A stretch of DNA of 64,000 bases from Plebeiibacterium sediminum (GCF_026013605.1 NZ_JAPDPJ010000002.1:124001-188000); one strand, 5' to 3'. Shown: positions 8,695 to 18,089, counted from the stretch's first letter. The notes: generated by a model not told the origin, from the sequence alone. Program-made: numbers and translations.

Positions 8695-9810
8695 CTAATT
8701 TGCTTTAGACATTTGTCGTCTGTAATTTTCTACTTCCCAATTGTCAATAAAATCTATTTGTCTGGCTGTCATTGGTCTTGGACCACCAAACGATTCACTC
8801 AAATAACTCACCTTCATCATATCTTTAAAAACATCCATCACTATTTGAGCAGATTTTAAACTTTCTTCCACTGCAACAATGCCAACTCCCTTAAAAACAA
8901 TTACTTTAGGATTGTAACCATTATTGATTTTAAAAGCAGCTACTTGATCTGATAAATTAGAATGCTCTATAACAAACAGGTATTTTGATTTACAGTACAC
9001 AATATTATCAGGTGTAAACGGAACATTTACTTTTTCAAAACTTTGCTCATTGGCAATAAAAGTTTTTGTTAAATCACTTGAATCAAATACAGTTGCCATA
9101 CGTTGCAACTCATCGCATGATTCAATACTTTTTTTAATATCCGCTGGAATAATTTCTTTTTGTTCTTGTGTTGATTGCGGATATTGTTTTATTTTTTGAT
9201 TTAACTTATTTTCTATCTCAGTATAAATCTGATTAATTTCGTCGGTTGTTTCAGCTCCCACAAAAACACCGTGGTTCTCTAAAAAAATAATTTGTGGTTC
9301 CTTACCTTTCTCCGTTCTGTATTTTTGAAGCGCTAAATCCACTTCTTTAAACAAAATATAACCCGGATCGGTATATGGAACATAAACCACTTCATCTCCA
9401 AACAAATCATTTATAACCTCTTTGGAATTATTGGCACACAACACACCATTAACCAGTGTTGGGTGCGTATGCATAATAAATGCATATCGAATAATTTCAT
9501 GCATACTAGCTTCAACAGAAGGTCGTTTACCTTCTGGAAACAGGATCGCATTGTGTAGATCTTCTTTTACCTCTTGTTCTCTGGCCGAAACGTTTTCGCT
9601 ATATTTTTTACCTGATATGATTTGCATTTTTTCACGATCCAAACATACAAATCCATCTTCCTCAATATTGCCCATAGATGTTCCACTGGCTTTCACCCAC
9701 ATTTTTTCATCATTTTTAAATGAGCTGTTTCCTCCCCCGGCTATAATATATTCAGGATTCTGACCATACCTTTGCGATAATTTAACGAGTTGATTTAGAT
9801 TATTTTCCAT
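8695..9810 (-). CDS. Class II aldolase, rhamnulose-1-phosphate aldolase half of the RhaE/RhaD-type bifunctional enzyme
   Basis: A 371-residue protein opening with the GGGNSSFK and SGTSMG motifs of the large class II aldolases. The complete zinc site is visible: E100, H114 and H116 (HTH in motif IMHTHP) and H180 (motif LENHG). Residues about 240-371 match the linker segment that, in bifunctional rhamnulose-phosphate aldolase/dehydrogenase proteins, joins the aldolase to a short-chain dehydrogenase. Here the chain stops at that point, after NWEVENYRR, so the dehydrogenase half is missing. Its place between rhaA and rhaB makes it the leading candidate for the rhamnulose-1-phosphate aldolase. A terminator-like hairpin separates it from rhaA, so it may be expressed at a lower level. 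Confidence 0.82.
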   Translation of the reverse strand: MENNLNQLVKLSQRYGQNPEYIIAGGGNSSFKNDEKMWVKASGTSMGNIEEDGFVCLDREKMQIISGKKYSENVSAREQEVKEDLHNAILFPEGKRPSVEASMHEIIRYAFIMHTHPTLVNGVLCANNSKEVINDLFGDEVVYVPYTDPGYILFKEVDLALQKYRTEKGKEPQIIFLENHGVFVGAETTDEINQIYTEIENKLNQKIKQYPQSTQEQKEIIPADIKKSIESCDELQRMATVFDSSDLTKTFIANEQSFEKVNVPFTPDNIVYCKSKYLFVIEHSNLSDQVAAFKINNGYNPKVIVFKGVGIVAVEESLKSAQIVMDVFKDMMKVSYLSESFGGPRPMTARQIDFIDNWEVENYRRQMSKAN

Positions 9811-9879
9811 TGACTTGACTTTTTAATTATACTGTAGATTTTAAGGGAATTTTATAATAAAAAGTAATCGATTTAAAAA

Positions 9880-9913
9880 AAAGATGATCAGCTAATAACT
9901 ACTGATCATCTTT
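9880..9913 (-). terminator. Hairpin with T tail between rhaA and the aldolase gene
   Basis: A perfect 12-bp stem (9880-9891 with 9902-9913) with a 10-nt loop is followed on the minus strand by eight T. It lies inside the apparent rhamnose operon, so it probably lets only part of transcription read through from rhaTA into the aldolase-kinase-reductase genes. Confidence 0.8.
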
Positions 9914-9947
9914 AATAAAACTACATTAACGCTTTGTTTAAACCTGA

Positions 9948-11249
9948 TTAATGAGCTTCTGCTACTTCTGCTACTTTAGCACCATCTCTTTTGGATAGAA
10001 CATCCTTTTCGTAAGCCTGAACCTCTGCGATATATTCTTCACCAACCGGAACACCTTCTTGTAAACAATAGTAATCCCAAATTGCAGAGAAAGGTTTTGT
10101 TTTCAACTCTTCAAGAAGAGCCAGACGCTCAAAATTCTGTCCTTTTTCTTCGTAACTTATTAATGTAGAAGTTGGCTCTAACATAGCAATCATAAATGCT
10201 TTTTGTGCAGCACGGGTACCAATAACATAAGCACCAATACGATTGATAGAAGCATCGAAGAAATCAAGACCAACATTAACACGACTCATAAAATCGTTAC
10301 GAACAATTTCAGAAGCAATTAACTGAATTTCTTCATTTAATGTTACAACGTGGTCAGAATCCCAACGTACAGGACGAGTTACATGTAATAATACCTCATC
10401 AACAAACTGAAGACATGAAGAAATCTTATCACCTACAACTTCTGTTGGATGGAAGTGACCATTATCCAAACAAATCATTTTGTTGTTTTTGATAGCATAT
10501 CCAAGGTAGTAATCGTGAGATCCTACAGTCATAGTTTCAGCACCAATACCAAAAACTTTACTTTCTACAGCATCCTTCATATACTCTTTAGGGAACTCTT
10601 TAGCAAAACCTTCGTCTAAAGACTTAGTTAACTGAGCTCTCATTCCATTACGATCAACAGGAGTATCTTTTGATCCATCAGGAATCCATGTATTCAATAC
10701 ACAAGGAGTACCTAATTGCTTACCAATTTCAGCTGCAATTTCACGAGAACGCTTAAGGTGCTCAACCCAAAATTTACGAATTTCTTCATCTTTTGATGAT
10801 AAAGTAAATCCAGTATCTGCTTTAGGGTGAGAAAAGAATGTTCCGTTAAAATCCATTCCAATACCTTGTTTTTTACACCAGTCAATCCAGCCCTGAAACT
10901 GATTAACTGTGATTGCATCACGATCAACCATACCTTCAGAAAAGTCTCCGTATAAAGCATGAACATTTACACGTTGTTTACCTGGAAGAATAGACATAAC
11001 CTTTTCAAGGTCATCCATAATTTCTTTAATATTTCTAGCTTTTCCAGGATAATTTCCTGTAGCCTGAATACCTCCTGAAAGCTGACCATCTGGATTCTCA
11101 GTTCCTGAAACATCATCTGTTTGCCAACAATGTAAACTGATAGCAAGTTGTTCCATTTTCTTTAAAACAGCATCTGTATCTACACCTAATGCAGCGTATT
11201 GTTCTTTAGCAATTTCGTAAGCCTTTGTAATTAATTCTTTATTAGCCAT
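9948..11249 (-). CDS. rhaA: L-rhamnose isomerase
   Basis: Clear L-rhamnose isomerase, 433 residues against about 419 in enterobacteria. The N-terminal stretch SLHCWQTDDVSG followed by GGIQATGNYPGKA is the family hallmark, and DNGHFHPTE carries metal-binding Asp and His residues. It interconverts L-rhamnose and L-rhamnulose with a divalent metal (usually Mn) in the cytoplasm. It follows rhaT by 109 nt; that gap holds a weak 7-bp hairpin (11278-11284 with 11316-11322) and no gene. The start is the only one that keeps the family N-terminus. Confidence 0.97.
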   Translation of the reverse strand: MANKELITKAYEIAKEQYAALGVDTDAVLKKMEQLAISLHCWQTDDVSGTENPDGQLSGGIQATGNYPGKARNIKEIMDDLEKVMSILPGKQRVNVHALYGDFSEGMVDRDAITVNQFQGWIDWCKKQGIGMDFNGTFFSHPKADTGFTLSSKDEEIRKFWVEHLKRSREIAAEIGKQLGTPCVLNTWIPDGSKDTPVDRNGMRAQLTKSLDEGFAKEFPKEYMKDAVESKVFGIGAETMTVGSHDYYLGYAIKNNKMICLDNGHFHPTEVVGDKISSCLQFVDEVLLHVTRPVRWDSDHVVTLNEEIQLIASEIVRNDFMSRVNVGLDFFDASINRIGAYVIGTRAAQKAFMIAMLEPTSTLISYEEKGQNFERLALLEELKTKPFSAIWDYYCLQEGVPVGEEYIAEVQAYEKDVLSKRDGAKVAEVAEAH

Positions 11250-11358
11250 AATCTTTTAGTTTAACGGATTTTAAGTAGAGGTCTCACCAAATTATGGGCA
11301 GTTAATTACACGGCAAGACCTCAGTATGTTTATTGTTAATTATTTTATAAGACTCTAA

Positions 11359-12387
11359 TTAAAAGTTGATAACGAATGTGGAGAAGATAAGTACTACTAA
11401 TCCAACAATAAGTACAGTCCAGGTTTTTGCTCCTACTCCTTTCCATTCTCGTAAAATGATACCCCAAACATTACTGAAAGTAACATTCAGCGACATTAGG
11501 ATACTCCATGAGAACACCATGATTACACTTCCTTCTTCGAAGAAGCTTTTACCAACTCCTAATCCAAAGAATTGCGAGTACCACAATCCCCCTGCTAATG
11601 CACAAAATAAAATGTTGTTTATAAATATATTTGCCGGTACTGAGGTATAATCACTAAGTGTTTTATTTTTTACATTTTGAGCTAAGCAGTAAACTGCATT
11701 GGTTAAAAATCCTCCTGCAGTAACTAAAAATGTTGCGGGTAAAGTCACGTATAAACTTTTAGCTCCCATTGCCGCTGCAGCATCTGCAATTGGTTTCCCT
11801 GCAGCTAAACCTAAGCTGAAACATGCACTCATTACACCAGCTAGTAATGCTACTAATAAACCTTTACCTAAAGCAAAATCTTTTACTGCAGCTCTACGTT
11901 CTTCTTCTGTCATATTCTTAGCACGAAGACTACCTGCATAACCAATAATTGCAATACCTGCCAATGCTATACTTACAGCAATTAATAAAACCAAACCTTT
12001 TCCGGTAAACAAATCCTGACCTTCCATTAAGGCTGGTATAATTGTACCAAAAGCAGAACATGTACCTAATGAAATGGATTGACCAAGTGCCACACCCAGA
12101 TAACGCATACTTAAACCAAAAGTTAAACCTCCAACTCCCCATAGTACACCATATCCCATGGTTTTCCAGATTGCACCATCACCACTCATTAAAATTTCAC
12201 CTAACGAGTGCCCTTCAGGAACTGCTAAAAAGGCACCAAGCAAAGGAAATACCAACCAGGCAAACACACCTTGTGATAGCCAAAAACTTTCCCATGCCCA
12301 ATTTTTAATTTTATTAATAGGAACATATGAGCTCGATTGCCCAAAGCTTCCTAATGCAATTATTACTAATCCGATTATAAAATTCAT
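11359..12387 (-). CDS. rhaT: L-rhamnose/proton symporter
   Basis: An integral membrane protein of 342 residues with about ten hydrophobic segments, the size and pattern of the RhaT family. It opens with MNFIIGLVIIALGSFGQSSS and has a conserved loop near WESFWLSQGVFAW. RhaT imports L-rhamnose with a proton across the inner membrane. It is the first gene of the operon, and a well-formed promoter lies upstream (12444-12474). Import of free rhamnose implies that oligosaccharides are cut to monomers in the periplasm. Confidence 0.94.
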   Translation of the reverse strand: MNFIIGLVIIALGSFGQSSSYVPINKIKNWAWESFWLSQGVFAWLVFPLLGAFLAVPEGHSLGEILMSGDGAIWKTMGYGVLWGVGGLTFGLSMRYLGVALGQSISLGTCSAFGTIIPALMEGQDLFTGKGLVLLIAVSIALAGIAIIGYAGSLRAKNMTEEERRAAVKDFALGKGLLVALLAGVMSACFSLGLAAGKPIADAAAAMGAKSLYVTLPATFLVTAGGFLTNAVYCLAQNVKNKTLSDYTSVPANIFINNILFCALAGGLWYSQFFGLGVGKSFFEEGSVIMVFSWSILMSLNVTFSNVWGIILREWKGVGAKTWTVLIVGLVVLIFSTFVINF

Positions 12388-12443
12388 ACTAAGTAAATTG
12401 AAAGATTTTTTTTGTTTATTTAACTTCTGATTATATTTTTAGA

Positions 12444-12474
12444 CAAAAATAGACGGAAGAAAACATGCCATCAA
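12444..12474 (-). promoter_or_regulatory. Bacteroidota-type promoter of the rhamnose operon
   Basis: On the minus strand TTG (12474-12472) is followed after exactly 20 nt by TATTTTTG (12451-12444), matching the Bacteroidota sigma factor consensus TTG - 19 to 21 nt - TAnnTTTG. The rhaT start codon is about 57 nt downstream. The divergent AraC gene starts 41 nt from the -33 element, so that regulator probably acts here; I could not define its sites. Confidence 0.8.
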
Positions 12475-12514
12475 TACACAAATTGGCGTTTTATTTGCAC
12501 TTTTTGGACCAACA

Positions 12515-13387
12515 ATGAAGGACTTTTTTAAATACACTACCGTAAGTGATGAAGATAAAGATTGGGGCTTATATTTAAATGTAGCTGGTAAAGCAACCAT
12601 CCCTGCCAATATTCAATATCCATTAAAAAATCATCCGAGCGGTTACTTTTTTACATGGAAGAATGGCAGAACGCTAAATGAATATCAGATTAACTATATT
12701 ACAGAAGGAACTGGTATACTTGAAAATAAAAAAGGAAAATTTCAGGTTAAACCGGGAACTTTAATGATTACTCGTAAAGATGAATGGCACAGATACCGAC
12801 CCAATAAATCTGATGGATGGGTTGAGAATTACATTGGCTTTGATGGCTTGCTTGCCAACCATTATTTACAAAAAAACCAGGTTTTACATGGTCAATCTGT
12901 TATACATTGTGGCGTAAGAGAAGATATAATTGACACCTATTATAAAATATTTGAGCTCATTCAAAATGAAGACCCTGGAAACCAACACATCGCTTCCGGA
13001 TTAATAATCAAACTACTAGGCTATATTGTAGCTTGGCAAAAACAAAAAGATTTCTCTGGTAAACCAATTGAAAAATTGATACAGCATGCGCGATTTTATA
13101 TGCGTGAACACATTGAAGATGAAATTGATCTAAAAAAACTTGCGGAGCAAAACTGTGTAGGTTATTCCTATTTTAGAAAGATGTTTAAAAAATACACAGG
13201 TATTGCTCCACACCAATATCATATTGATTTAAAAATAATGCGCGCTAAGGAACTGATTCTTACTACAGACAAGAGTTTAAAAGAGATCAGCTACGAATTA
13301 AAATTTCAATCCATACATTACTTTAGCCGTCTATTTAAAAAGAAATTGGGTATCCCTCCTTCAGAATTAAGATCTAGTATAAAATAA
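12515..13387 (+). CDS. AraC-family regulator, probable rhamnose regulator
   Basis: A 290-residue AraC-type activator. Residues about 30-160 form the cupin-like sugar-sensing domain (ending near HRYRPNKSDGWVENY), and residues about 185-288 hold the two helix-turn-helix units, the second ending in FSRLFKKKLGIPPSELR. It is transcribed divergently from rhaT with a 127-nt shared upstream region. The rhamnose operon of Bacteroides thetaiotaomicron is likewise controlled by an AraC-type RhaR, so it is probably the rhamnose-responsive activator. It could also reach the uxaB side, but the large palindrome there is a better fit to a LacI dimer. Confidence 0.88.
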   Translation: MKDFFKYTTVSDEDKDWGLYLNVAGKATIPANIQYPLKNHPSGYFFTWKNGRTLNEYQINYITEGTGILENKKGKFQVKPGTLMITRKDEWHRYRPNKSDGWVENYIGFDGLLANHYLQKNQVLHGQSVIHCGVREDIIDTYYKIFELIQNEDPGNQHIASGLIIKLLGYIVAWQKQKDFSGKPIEKLIQHARFYMREHIEDEIDLKKLAEQNCVGYSYFRKMFKKYTGIAPHQYHIDLKIMRAKELILTTDKSLKEISYELKFQSIHYFSRLFKKKLGIPPSELRSSIK

Positions 13388-13428
13388 TAACATATCTAAA
13401 CATTATTTTTTACTTTTTACATTTTTTA

Positions 13429-13471
13429 ACATTAAAGTGTGTGCGCACACACTTTAATGTGCTTATCTTTG
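13429..13471 (+). promoter_or_regulatory. 32-bp perfect palindrome over the uxaB promoter
   Basis: Positions 13429-13444 and 13445-13460 are exact reverse complements of 16 nt each with no spacer; the core is GTGTGCGCACAC with a central CG step, as in LacI-family operators. A -7 element TATCTTTG follows at 13464-13471. The expected -33 position (13441-13443, spacer 20) lies inside the palindrome and reads GTG instead of TTG. A protein bound there would block the promoter. The nearest LacI gene is at 18397, downstream of uxaBAC. Confidence 0.85.
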
Positions 13472-13520
13472 TTCCACTTAATTACCATAAAAGTCATATT
13501 TAGAAAATTATAAACATACT

Positions 13521-14960
13521 ATGAAAGCATTAAACAATGAAACTGTTCAGGCTCGCAAGACCTATCCTGTAAAAATTCTTCAATTCGGTGAAGGAAACTT
13601 TTTACGTGCATTTGTTGATTGGATGATTCAACAAGCAAACAACAAAATTGACTACAACGCCGGTGTTGTAATTGTACAACCTTTGGCTAATGGTTTGGTT
13701 GAAATGCTTAAAAAGCAAGATTGCATGTATCACGTTTCTTTACAAGGTATTAAAGATGGTAAACCTGTAGAAGAAACAGAATTGATAGAATGTGTAATGG
13801 ATGCAGTGAATCCTTATGCTGAATATGCTAAATATGAAGAGTATTTCCTATCAGAAGATTTAGAGATTGTTATTTCAAACACAACAGAAGCTGGTATTAG
13901 CAGAATTGATGATGAAGATATCAATGCTTTACCTCCTAAATCTTACCCTGGAAAAATGACTGCTCTTTTATATAAGAGATATAAAAAATATGCGGGTGCT
14001 GCAGACAAAGGTTTAAGTGTAATCTGCTGCGAATTAATCGATAAAAACGCAGATATTCTTAAAGAAATAGTTCTGGAACTAGCTGAACAAAATAATTTAG
14101 AGGCTGATTTTATCAATTGGTTAAACTCAGCATGTACTTTCAGTAGTACATTAGTTGACCGTATTGTTCCTGGTTTCCCTAAAGATAACATCAAAGAGAT
14201 TCAGGCTGAATTAGGTTATGAAGATAACTTGGTTGTTGTTGGTGAGTACTTCCACTTATGGGCTATTGAAGCTGGTGAAAATGTTCGTAGCAAATTCCCA
14301 ATGGATAGTGCTGGTTTAAATGTGGTTTGGTTAGACGACATGAAAGCTTTCCGCGACAAAAAAGTAAGAGTATTAAATGGTTCTCACACAGCTTTAGTAC
14401 CTGTTGGTTTATTATGTGGTCACGAAACTGTAAAAGAAGCATTTGATGACGAAACTGTTTCTACTTATATCAAAAGCATGGTAGCTGAAGAGGTATTACC
14501 TAATATTGAAGGTGATAAAGAAAAATTAGTTGCTTTTGCAGATGAGATTTTAGAGCGTTTCTTTAATCCTTATATCCGTCACTTCTTAAAGGATATCTCA
14601 TTAAACTCTTTATCTAAATGGGTAACCAGAGATTTCCCAACAGTAAAAGATACTGTTGCAAGTACAGGTAAACTTCCTAAAAAAGTAACTTTCTCACTTG
14701 CTGCATTACTTGTATTATATAAACCAGGTAATCCAATCGGTTTCGAAGCTAAAGACACTCCTGAATTATTAGAAATCATTAACTCAGTATGGGCTTCTGA
14801 TTCTTCTGTTGAAGAAAAAGTACAGTCAATCTTAAGTAATGATAAGATTTGGGGAATTAACCTTGATGAAGTTCCTGGTTTCTCTGCTGCAGTTGCAGGT
14901 TATGTTAACAATATTCTTGACAACTCTATTCAATCAGCTTTAGCTGAAATTCTTAAATAA
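13521..14960 (+). CDS. uxaB: Tagaturonate reductase (altronate oxidoreductase)
   Basis: A 479-residue member of the mannitol dehydrogenase family. The NAD-binding N-terminus contains FGEGNFLRAFVDWMIQ (about 22-37), and the C-terminal half carries NGSHTALVPVG (the family's catalytic-domain motif). UxaB reduces D-tagaturonate to D-altronate with NADH in galacturonate breakdown. It is the first gene of uxaB-uxaA-uxaC, preceded by the palindromic operator/promoter. The start is the only ATG that keeps the Rossmann strand intact. Confidence 0.95.
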   Translation: MKALNNETVQARKTYPVKILQFGEGNFLRAFVDWMIQQANNKIDYNAGVVIVQPLANGLVEMLKKQDCMYHVSLQGIKDGKPVEETELIECVMDAVNPYAEYAKYEEYFLSEDLEIVISNTTEAGISRIDDEDINALPPKSYPGKMTALLYKRYKKYAGAADKGLSVICCELIDKNADILKEIVLELAEQNNLEADFINWLNSACTFSSTLVDRIVPGFPKDNIKEIQAELGYEDNLVVVGEYFHLWAIEAGENVRSKFPMDSAGLNVVWLDDMKAFRDKKVRVLNGSHTALVPVGLLCGHETVKEAFDDETVSTYIKSMVAEEVLPNIEGDKEKLVAFADEILERFFNPYIRHFLKDISLNSLSKWVTRDFPTVKDTVASTGKLPKKVTFSLAALLVLYKPGNPIGFEAKDTPELLEIINSVWASDSSVEEKVQSILSNDKIWGINLDEVPGFSAAVAGYVNNILDNSIQSALAEILK

Positions 14961-14972
14961 CATTTTATAGGA

Positions 14973-15011
14973 CAGGATAGCTTTGCACCATACTGATGCT
15001 TAGCTATCCTG
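14973..15011 (+). promoter_or_regulatory. Hairpin between uxaB and uxaA
   Basis: A 10-bp perfect stem (14973-14982 with 15002-15011) encloses a 19-nt loop with a further 3-bp pairing. There is no T run, so it resembles an RNA processing or stabilising hairpin more than a terminator. Confidence 0.55.
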
Positions 15012-15087
15012 CATGGTTTTTAGAGAAATTTGAGATACATCAACTTCTCTAATTTTATTGAATTCACAGCAATAAAACACAATTATT

Positions 15088-16596
15088 ATGAAGCATTTAC
15101 ATATTCAACCAGGCGATAATGTTATAGTTGCACTGGAACCAGTGAGTGCAGGCACCAGCTTTGAGTTTGAAGGAAACACTATTACAGTGGCTTCTGATAT
15201 TCCTCAGGCACATAAAATTGCCATTGCCCCTATCAAAAAAGGTGAGCAAATTAAAAAATACGGCAGCTCAATTGGTGTAGCTCAGGAAGATATTGAAGTA
15301 GGTATGCATGTTCATGTTCACAATATCAAAACTGGTCTTGGTGACATACTTGAATACTGCTATGAACCAGTAGAACCAGATGTAAAAGTAACATTAGAAG
15401 AAAAATTTTTTGAAGGTTACGAACGTGCAAATGGAGAAGTTGGTATCAGAAACGAACTTTGGATTATTCCTACAGTAGGCTGTGTTAATGGAGTATCTGA
15501 ATCTATAGCAAAAAAGTTTACAGAGAAATGTATGAAATCCGGTTTGTTCTTTGATGAATTGGATTATTTCGATGGAATCTATACTTTCCCGCATAACTAT
15601 GGTTGTTCACAAATGGGCGATGACCATGTGAATACCCGCGAAACACTACAAAACATTGCACGTCACCCAAATGCAGGAGCTGTTCTTGTGGTGGGTCTTG
15701 GTTGTGAAAACAATCAGGTGAGTGCCTTCAGAGAAACGCTGGGTGAATACGACCCATCAAGGATTAAGTTTATCACTACTCAGGATCTTAAGGATGAAAT
15801 CATTTCAGGAGTTGATGTTGTTTCTGAACTTTTTGATGCAATGAAAGAAGACCGCAGAACAAAACAACCTTTGTCTAAATTAAGATTAGGATTAGAATGC
15901 GGTGGTTCTGATGGTTTTAGTGGTATTACTGCAAATCCAATGTTAGGTAGAGTTTCTGATTATGTGATTCACTATGGTGGTACAAGCGTATTAACTGAAG
16001 TACCTGAAATGTTTGGTGCAGAAACAATTCTGATGAATCGCTGTGAAACCAAAGAAGTTTTCCAAAAGACTGTTGACATGGTTAATGACTTTAAGAATTA
16101 TTATAAGCGTCATAACCAGGTTATCTACGAAAATCCTTCTCCAGGTAACAAAAATGGTGGTATCACAACGCTTGAAGATAAATCATTAGGTTGTACCATG
16201 AAGGCCGGAAACAGCAAAGTTAAGGATGTGCTTAAACATACAGAACGTATTAAAACATCGGGCTTAAACTTAATCAGTGCCCCAGGTAACGACCTTGTTG
16301 CAACCACAACTTTAGGAATGTGTGGCTGTCAGATGGTACTATTTACAACCGGACGAGGAACTCCGTTTGGAGGATTTATACCTACAATAAAAGTAGCTAC
16401 TAACACACAGCTTGCCGAAAGAAAACAAAACTGGATTGATTTTAATGCAGGAAGACTTGTTGATGGTGTAAGCATGGATGACTTAAGTAAAGAGTTTATT
16501 GATTTGCTTTTAGAAATTGCCAGCGGCAAAAAAACTAAAAACGAAATCAATGGTTACCGTGAAATAGCAATCTTTAAAAGCGGAGTTACGCTGTAA
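15088..16596 (+). CDS. uxaA: Altronate dehydratase
   Basis: A 502-residue protein with the two-part layout of UxaA: a small SAF domain (about 1-95, rich in HVHVHN-type sequence) and a large galactarate/altronate dehydratase domain. Conserved cysteine and histidine segments of the iron-dependent family are visible: NYGCSQMGDDH, GLGCENNQVS and GMCGCQMVLFTTGRGTPFGG. It dehydrates D-altronate to 2-keto-3-deoxygluconate. It is followed by a strong hairpin before uxaC, which may reduce uxaC expression or mark a processing site. The next pathway enzymes (KDG kinase and KDPG aldolase) are absent from this window. Confidence 0.95.
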   Translation: MKHLHIQPGDNVIVALEPVSAGTSFEFEGNTITVASDIPQAHKIAIAPIKKGEQIKKYGSSIGVAQEDIEVGMHVHVHNIKTGLGDILEYCYEPVEPDVKVTLEEKFFEGYERANGEVGIRNELWIIPTVGCVNGVSESIAKKFTEKCMKSGLFFDELDYFDGIYTFPHNYGCSQMGDDHVNTRETLQNIARHPNAGAVLVVGLGCENNQVSAFRETLGEYDPSRIKFITTQDLKDEIISGVDVVSELFDAMKEDRRTKQPLSKLRLGLECGGSDGFSGITANPMLGRVSDYVIHYGGTSVLTEVPEMFGAETILMNRCETKEVFQKTVDMVNDFKNYYKRHNQVIYENPSPGNKNGGITTLEDKSLGCTMKAGNSKVKDVLKHTERIKTSGLNLISAPGNDLVATTTLGMCGCQMVLFTTGRGTPFGGFIPTIKVATNTQLAERKQNWIDFNAGRLVDGVSMDDLSKEFIDLLLEIASGKKTKNEINGYREIAIFKSGVTL

Positions 16597-16608
16597 TCAA
16601 GAAATAAT

Positions 16609-16646
16609 AAACCAATTACACAATAAAATACTGGTGTAATTGGTTT
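16609..16646 (+). terminator. Terminator-like hairpin between uxaA and uxaC
   Basis: A perfect 13-bp stem (16609-16621 with 16634-16646) with a 12-nt loop is followed by a T-rich stretch. It ends 35 nt before the uxaC start, so it may act as an internal attenuator. Confidence 0.72.
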
Positions 16647-16681
16647 TATTTGTAATTCTAATAATCGAAAAAACATACATA

Positions 16682-18082
16682 ATGAAAACTTTTATTGATA
16701 AAGACTTTATCTTATCAAACGAAACTGCAAAAAAACTGTATCACGAGTACGCAGAAAATCTACCAATTATTGACTATCACTGTCATATTTCACCACAGCA
16801 AATTGCCGACGACGTTAAATTTGAAAATATTACTCAAATTTGGTTATACGGTGACCATTACAAGTGGAGAGCAATGCGTACCAACGGTATTCCTGAAAAT
16901 GAAATTACAGGAGATGTAAGCGATTGGGATAAGTTTTACAATTGGGCAAAAACAGTTCCTTTTACACTTCGTAACCCTCTTTACCACTGGACTCACCTTG
17001 AATTAAAGAAACCATTTGGTGTTGAAGAAATCTTAGATGAGAAATCAGCAAAATCAATCTGGGAAGCTTGTAATGCAAAACTTCAAACTCCTGAATTTTC
17101 TTGTAAAGGTTTAATTAAACAAGCTAATGTAGAGATCATCTGTACTACTGACGATCCTGTTGATTCATTAGAGTATCATAAAAAAATTAAAGATTCTGGT
17201 TTCGAGACTAAAGTACTTCCTACTTGGAGAGCCGATAAAACTATGGCTATCGATAACCTGAATGACTTTAACGCTTACATGAATACCTTAGCTGAAGTTT
17301 CCGGTGTAGCAATTGAATCTTATGATGACTTCTTAAAAGCATTACAAATCCGTCAGGATTTCTTTGCTGAAATGGGATGTAAACTTTCTGACCACGGTTT
17401 AGATCGTTTCTTCTGTGATGAATATACTATTGATGAAATTAAAGCAATTTTTGCCAAAGCAAGAAAAGGTGAAGCTTTAACATCAGTGGAAATAAACAAA
17501 TATAAATCGGCTGTATTGTATCAATTAGCAGTTATGGATCACGCAAAAGGCTGGACTCAACAATTCCACATTGGTGCTATTCGTAACAACAACACCTTTA
17601 TGTATAACAAATTAGGTGCTGACACAGGTTTTGACTCAATTGGTGATGATTTAGTTGCAAGGGATATGTCTAAATTCTTAAACAGTCTTGCTACCGAAGA
17701 AAAACTAACTAAAACAATTCTTTACAACTTAAATCCTTCTCATAACGAAGTTTACGCTACTATGTTAGGTAATTTCCAGGATGGTAGTGTTGCAGGTAAA
17801 ATCCAGTGGGGTTCAGGTTGGTGGTTCCTTGACCAAAAAGATGGTATGGAAAAACAAATGAACGCACTTTCTATGTTAGGATTATTAAGTCGTTTTGTTG
17901 GTATGCTTACTGATTCAAGAAGTTTCTTAAGTTACAGCCGTCATGAGTATTTCCGTCGTATCCTTTGTAACCTGTTAGGTGAAGATGTAGAAAAAGGATT
18001 AATTCCTAATGATATGGAATTATTAAAAACATATGTTGAAAATATTTGCTACTATAACGCAAAGAACTATTTCAACTTTTAA
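16682..18082 (+). CDS. uxaC: Uronate isomerase
   Basis: Uronate (glucuronate/galacturonate) isomerase of the amidohydrolase superfamily. An earlier in-frame ATG at 16640 adds 14 hydrophobic residues that overlap the hairpin. I choose the ATG at 16682, which gives MKTFIDKDF, the usual family N-terminus (466 residues). The metal motif DYHCHISPQ and the C-terminal TDSRSFLSYSRHEYFRR are typical. It converts galacturonate to tagaturonate, and glucuronate to fructuronate. The companions uxaB and uxaA are specific to the galacturonate branch, and no uxuA or uxuB is present. Confidence 0.95.
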   Translation: MKTFIDKDFILSNETAKKLYHEYAENLPIIDYHCHISPQQIADDVKFENITQIWLYGDHYKWRAMRTNGIPENEITGDVSDWDKFYNWAKTVPFTLRNPLYHWTHLELKKPFGVEEILDEKSAKSIWEACNAKLQTPEFSCKGLIKQANVEIICTTDDPVDSLEYHKKIKDSGFETKVLPTWRADKTMAIDNLNDFNAYMNTLAEVSGVAIESYDDFLKALQIRQDFFAEMGCKLSDHGLDRFFCDEYTIDEIKAIFAKARKGEALTSVEINKYKSAVLYQLAVMDHAKGWTQQFHIGAIRNNNTFMYNKLGADTGFDSIGDDLVARDMSKFLNSLATEEKLTKTILYNLNPSHNEVYATMLGNFQDGSVAGKIQWGSGWWFLDQKDGMEKQMNALSMLGLLSRFVGMLTDSRSFLSYSRHEYFRRILCNLLGEDVEKGLIPNDMELLKTYVENICYYNAKNYFNF

Positions 18083-18089
18083 TTGACAC

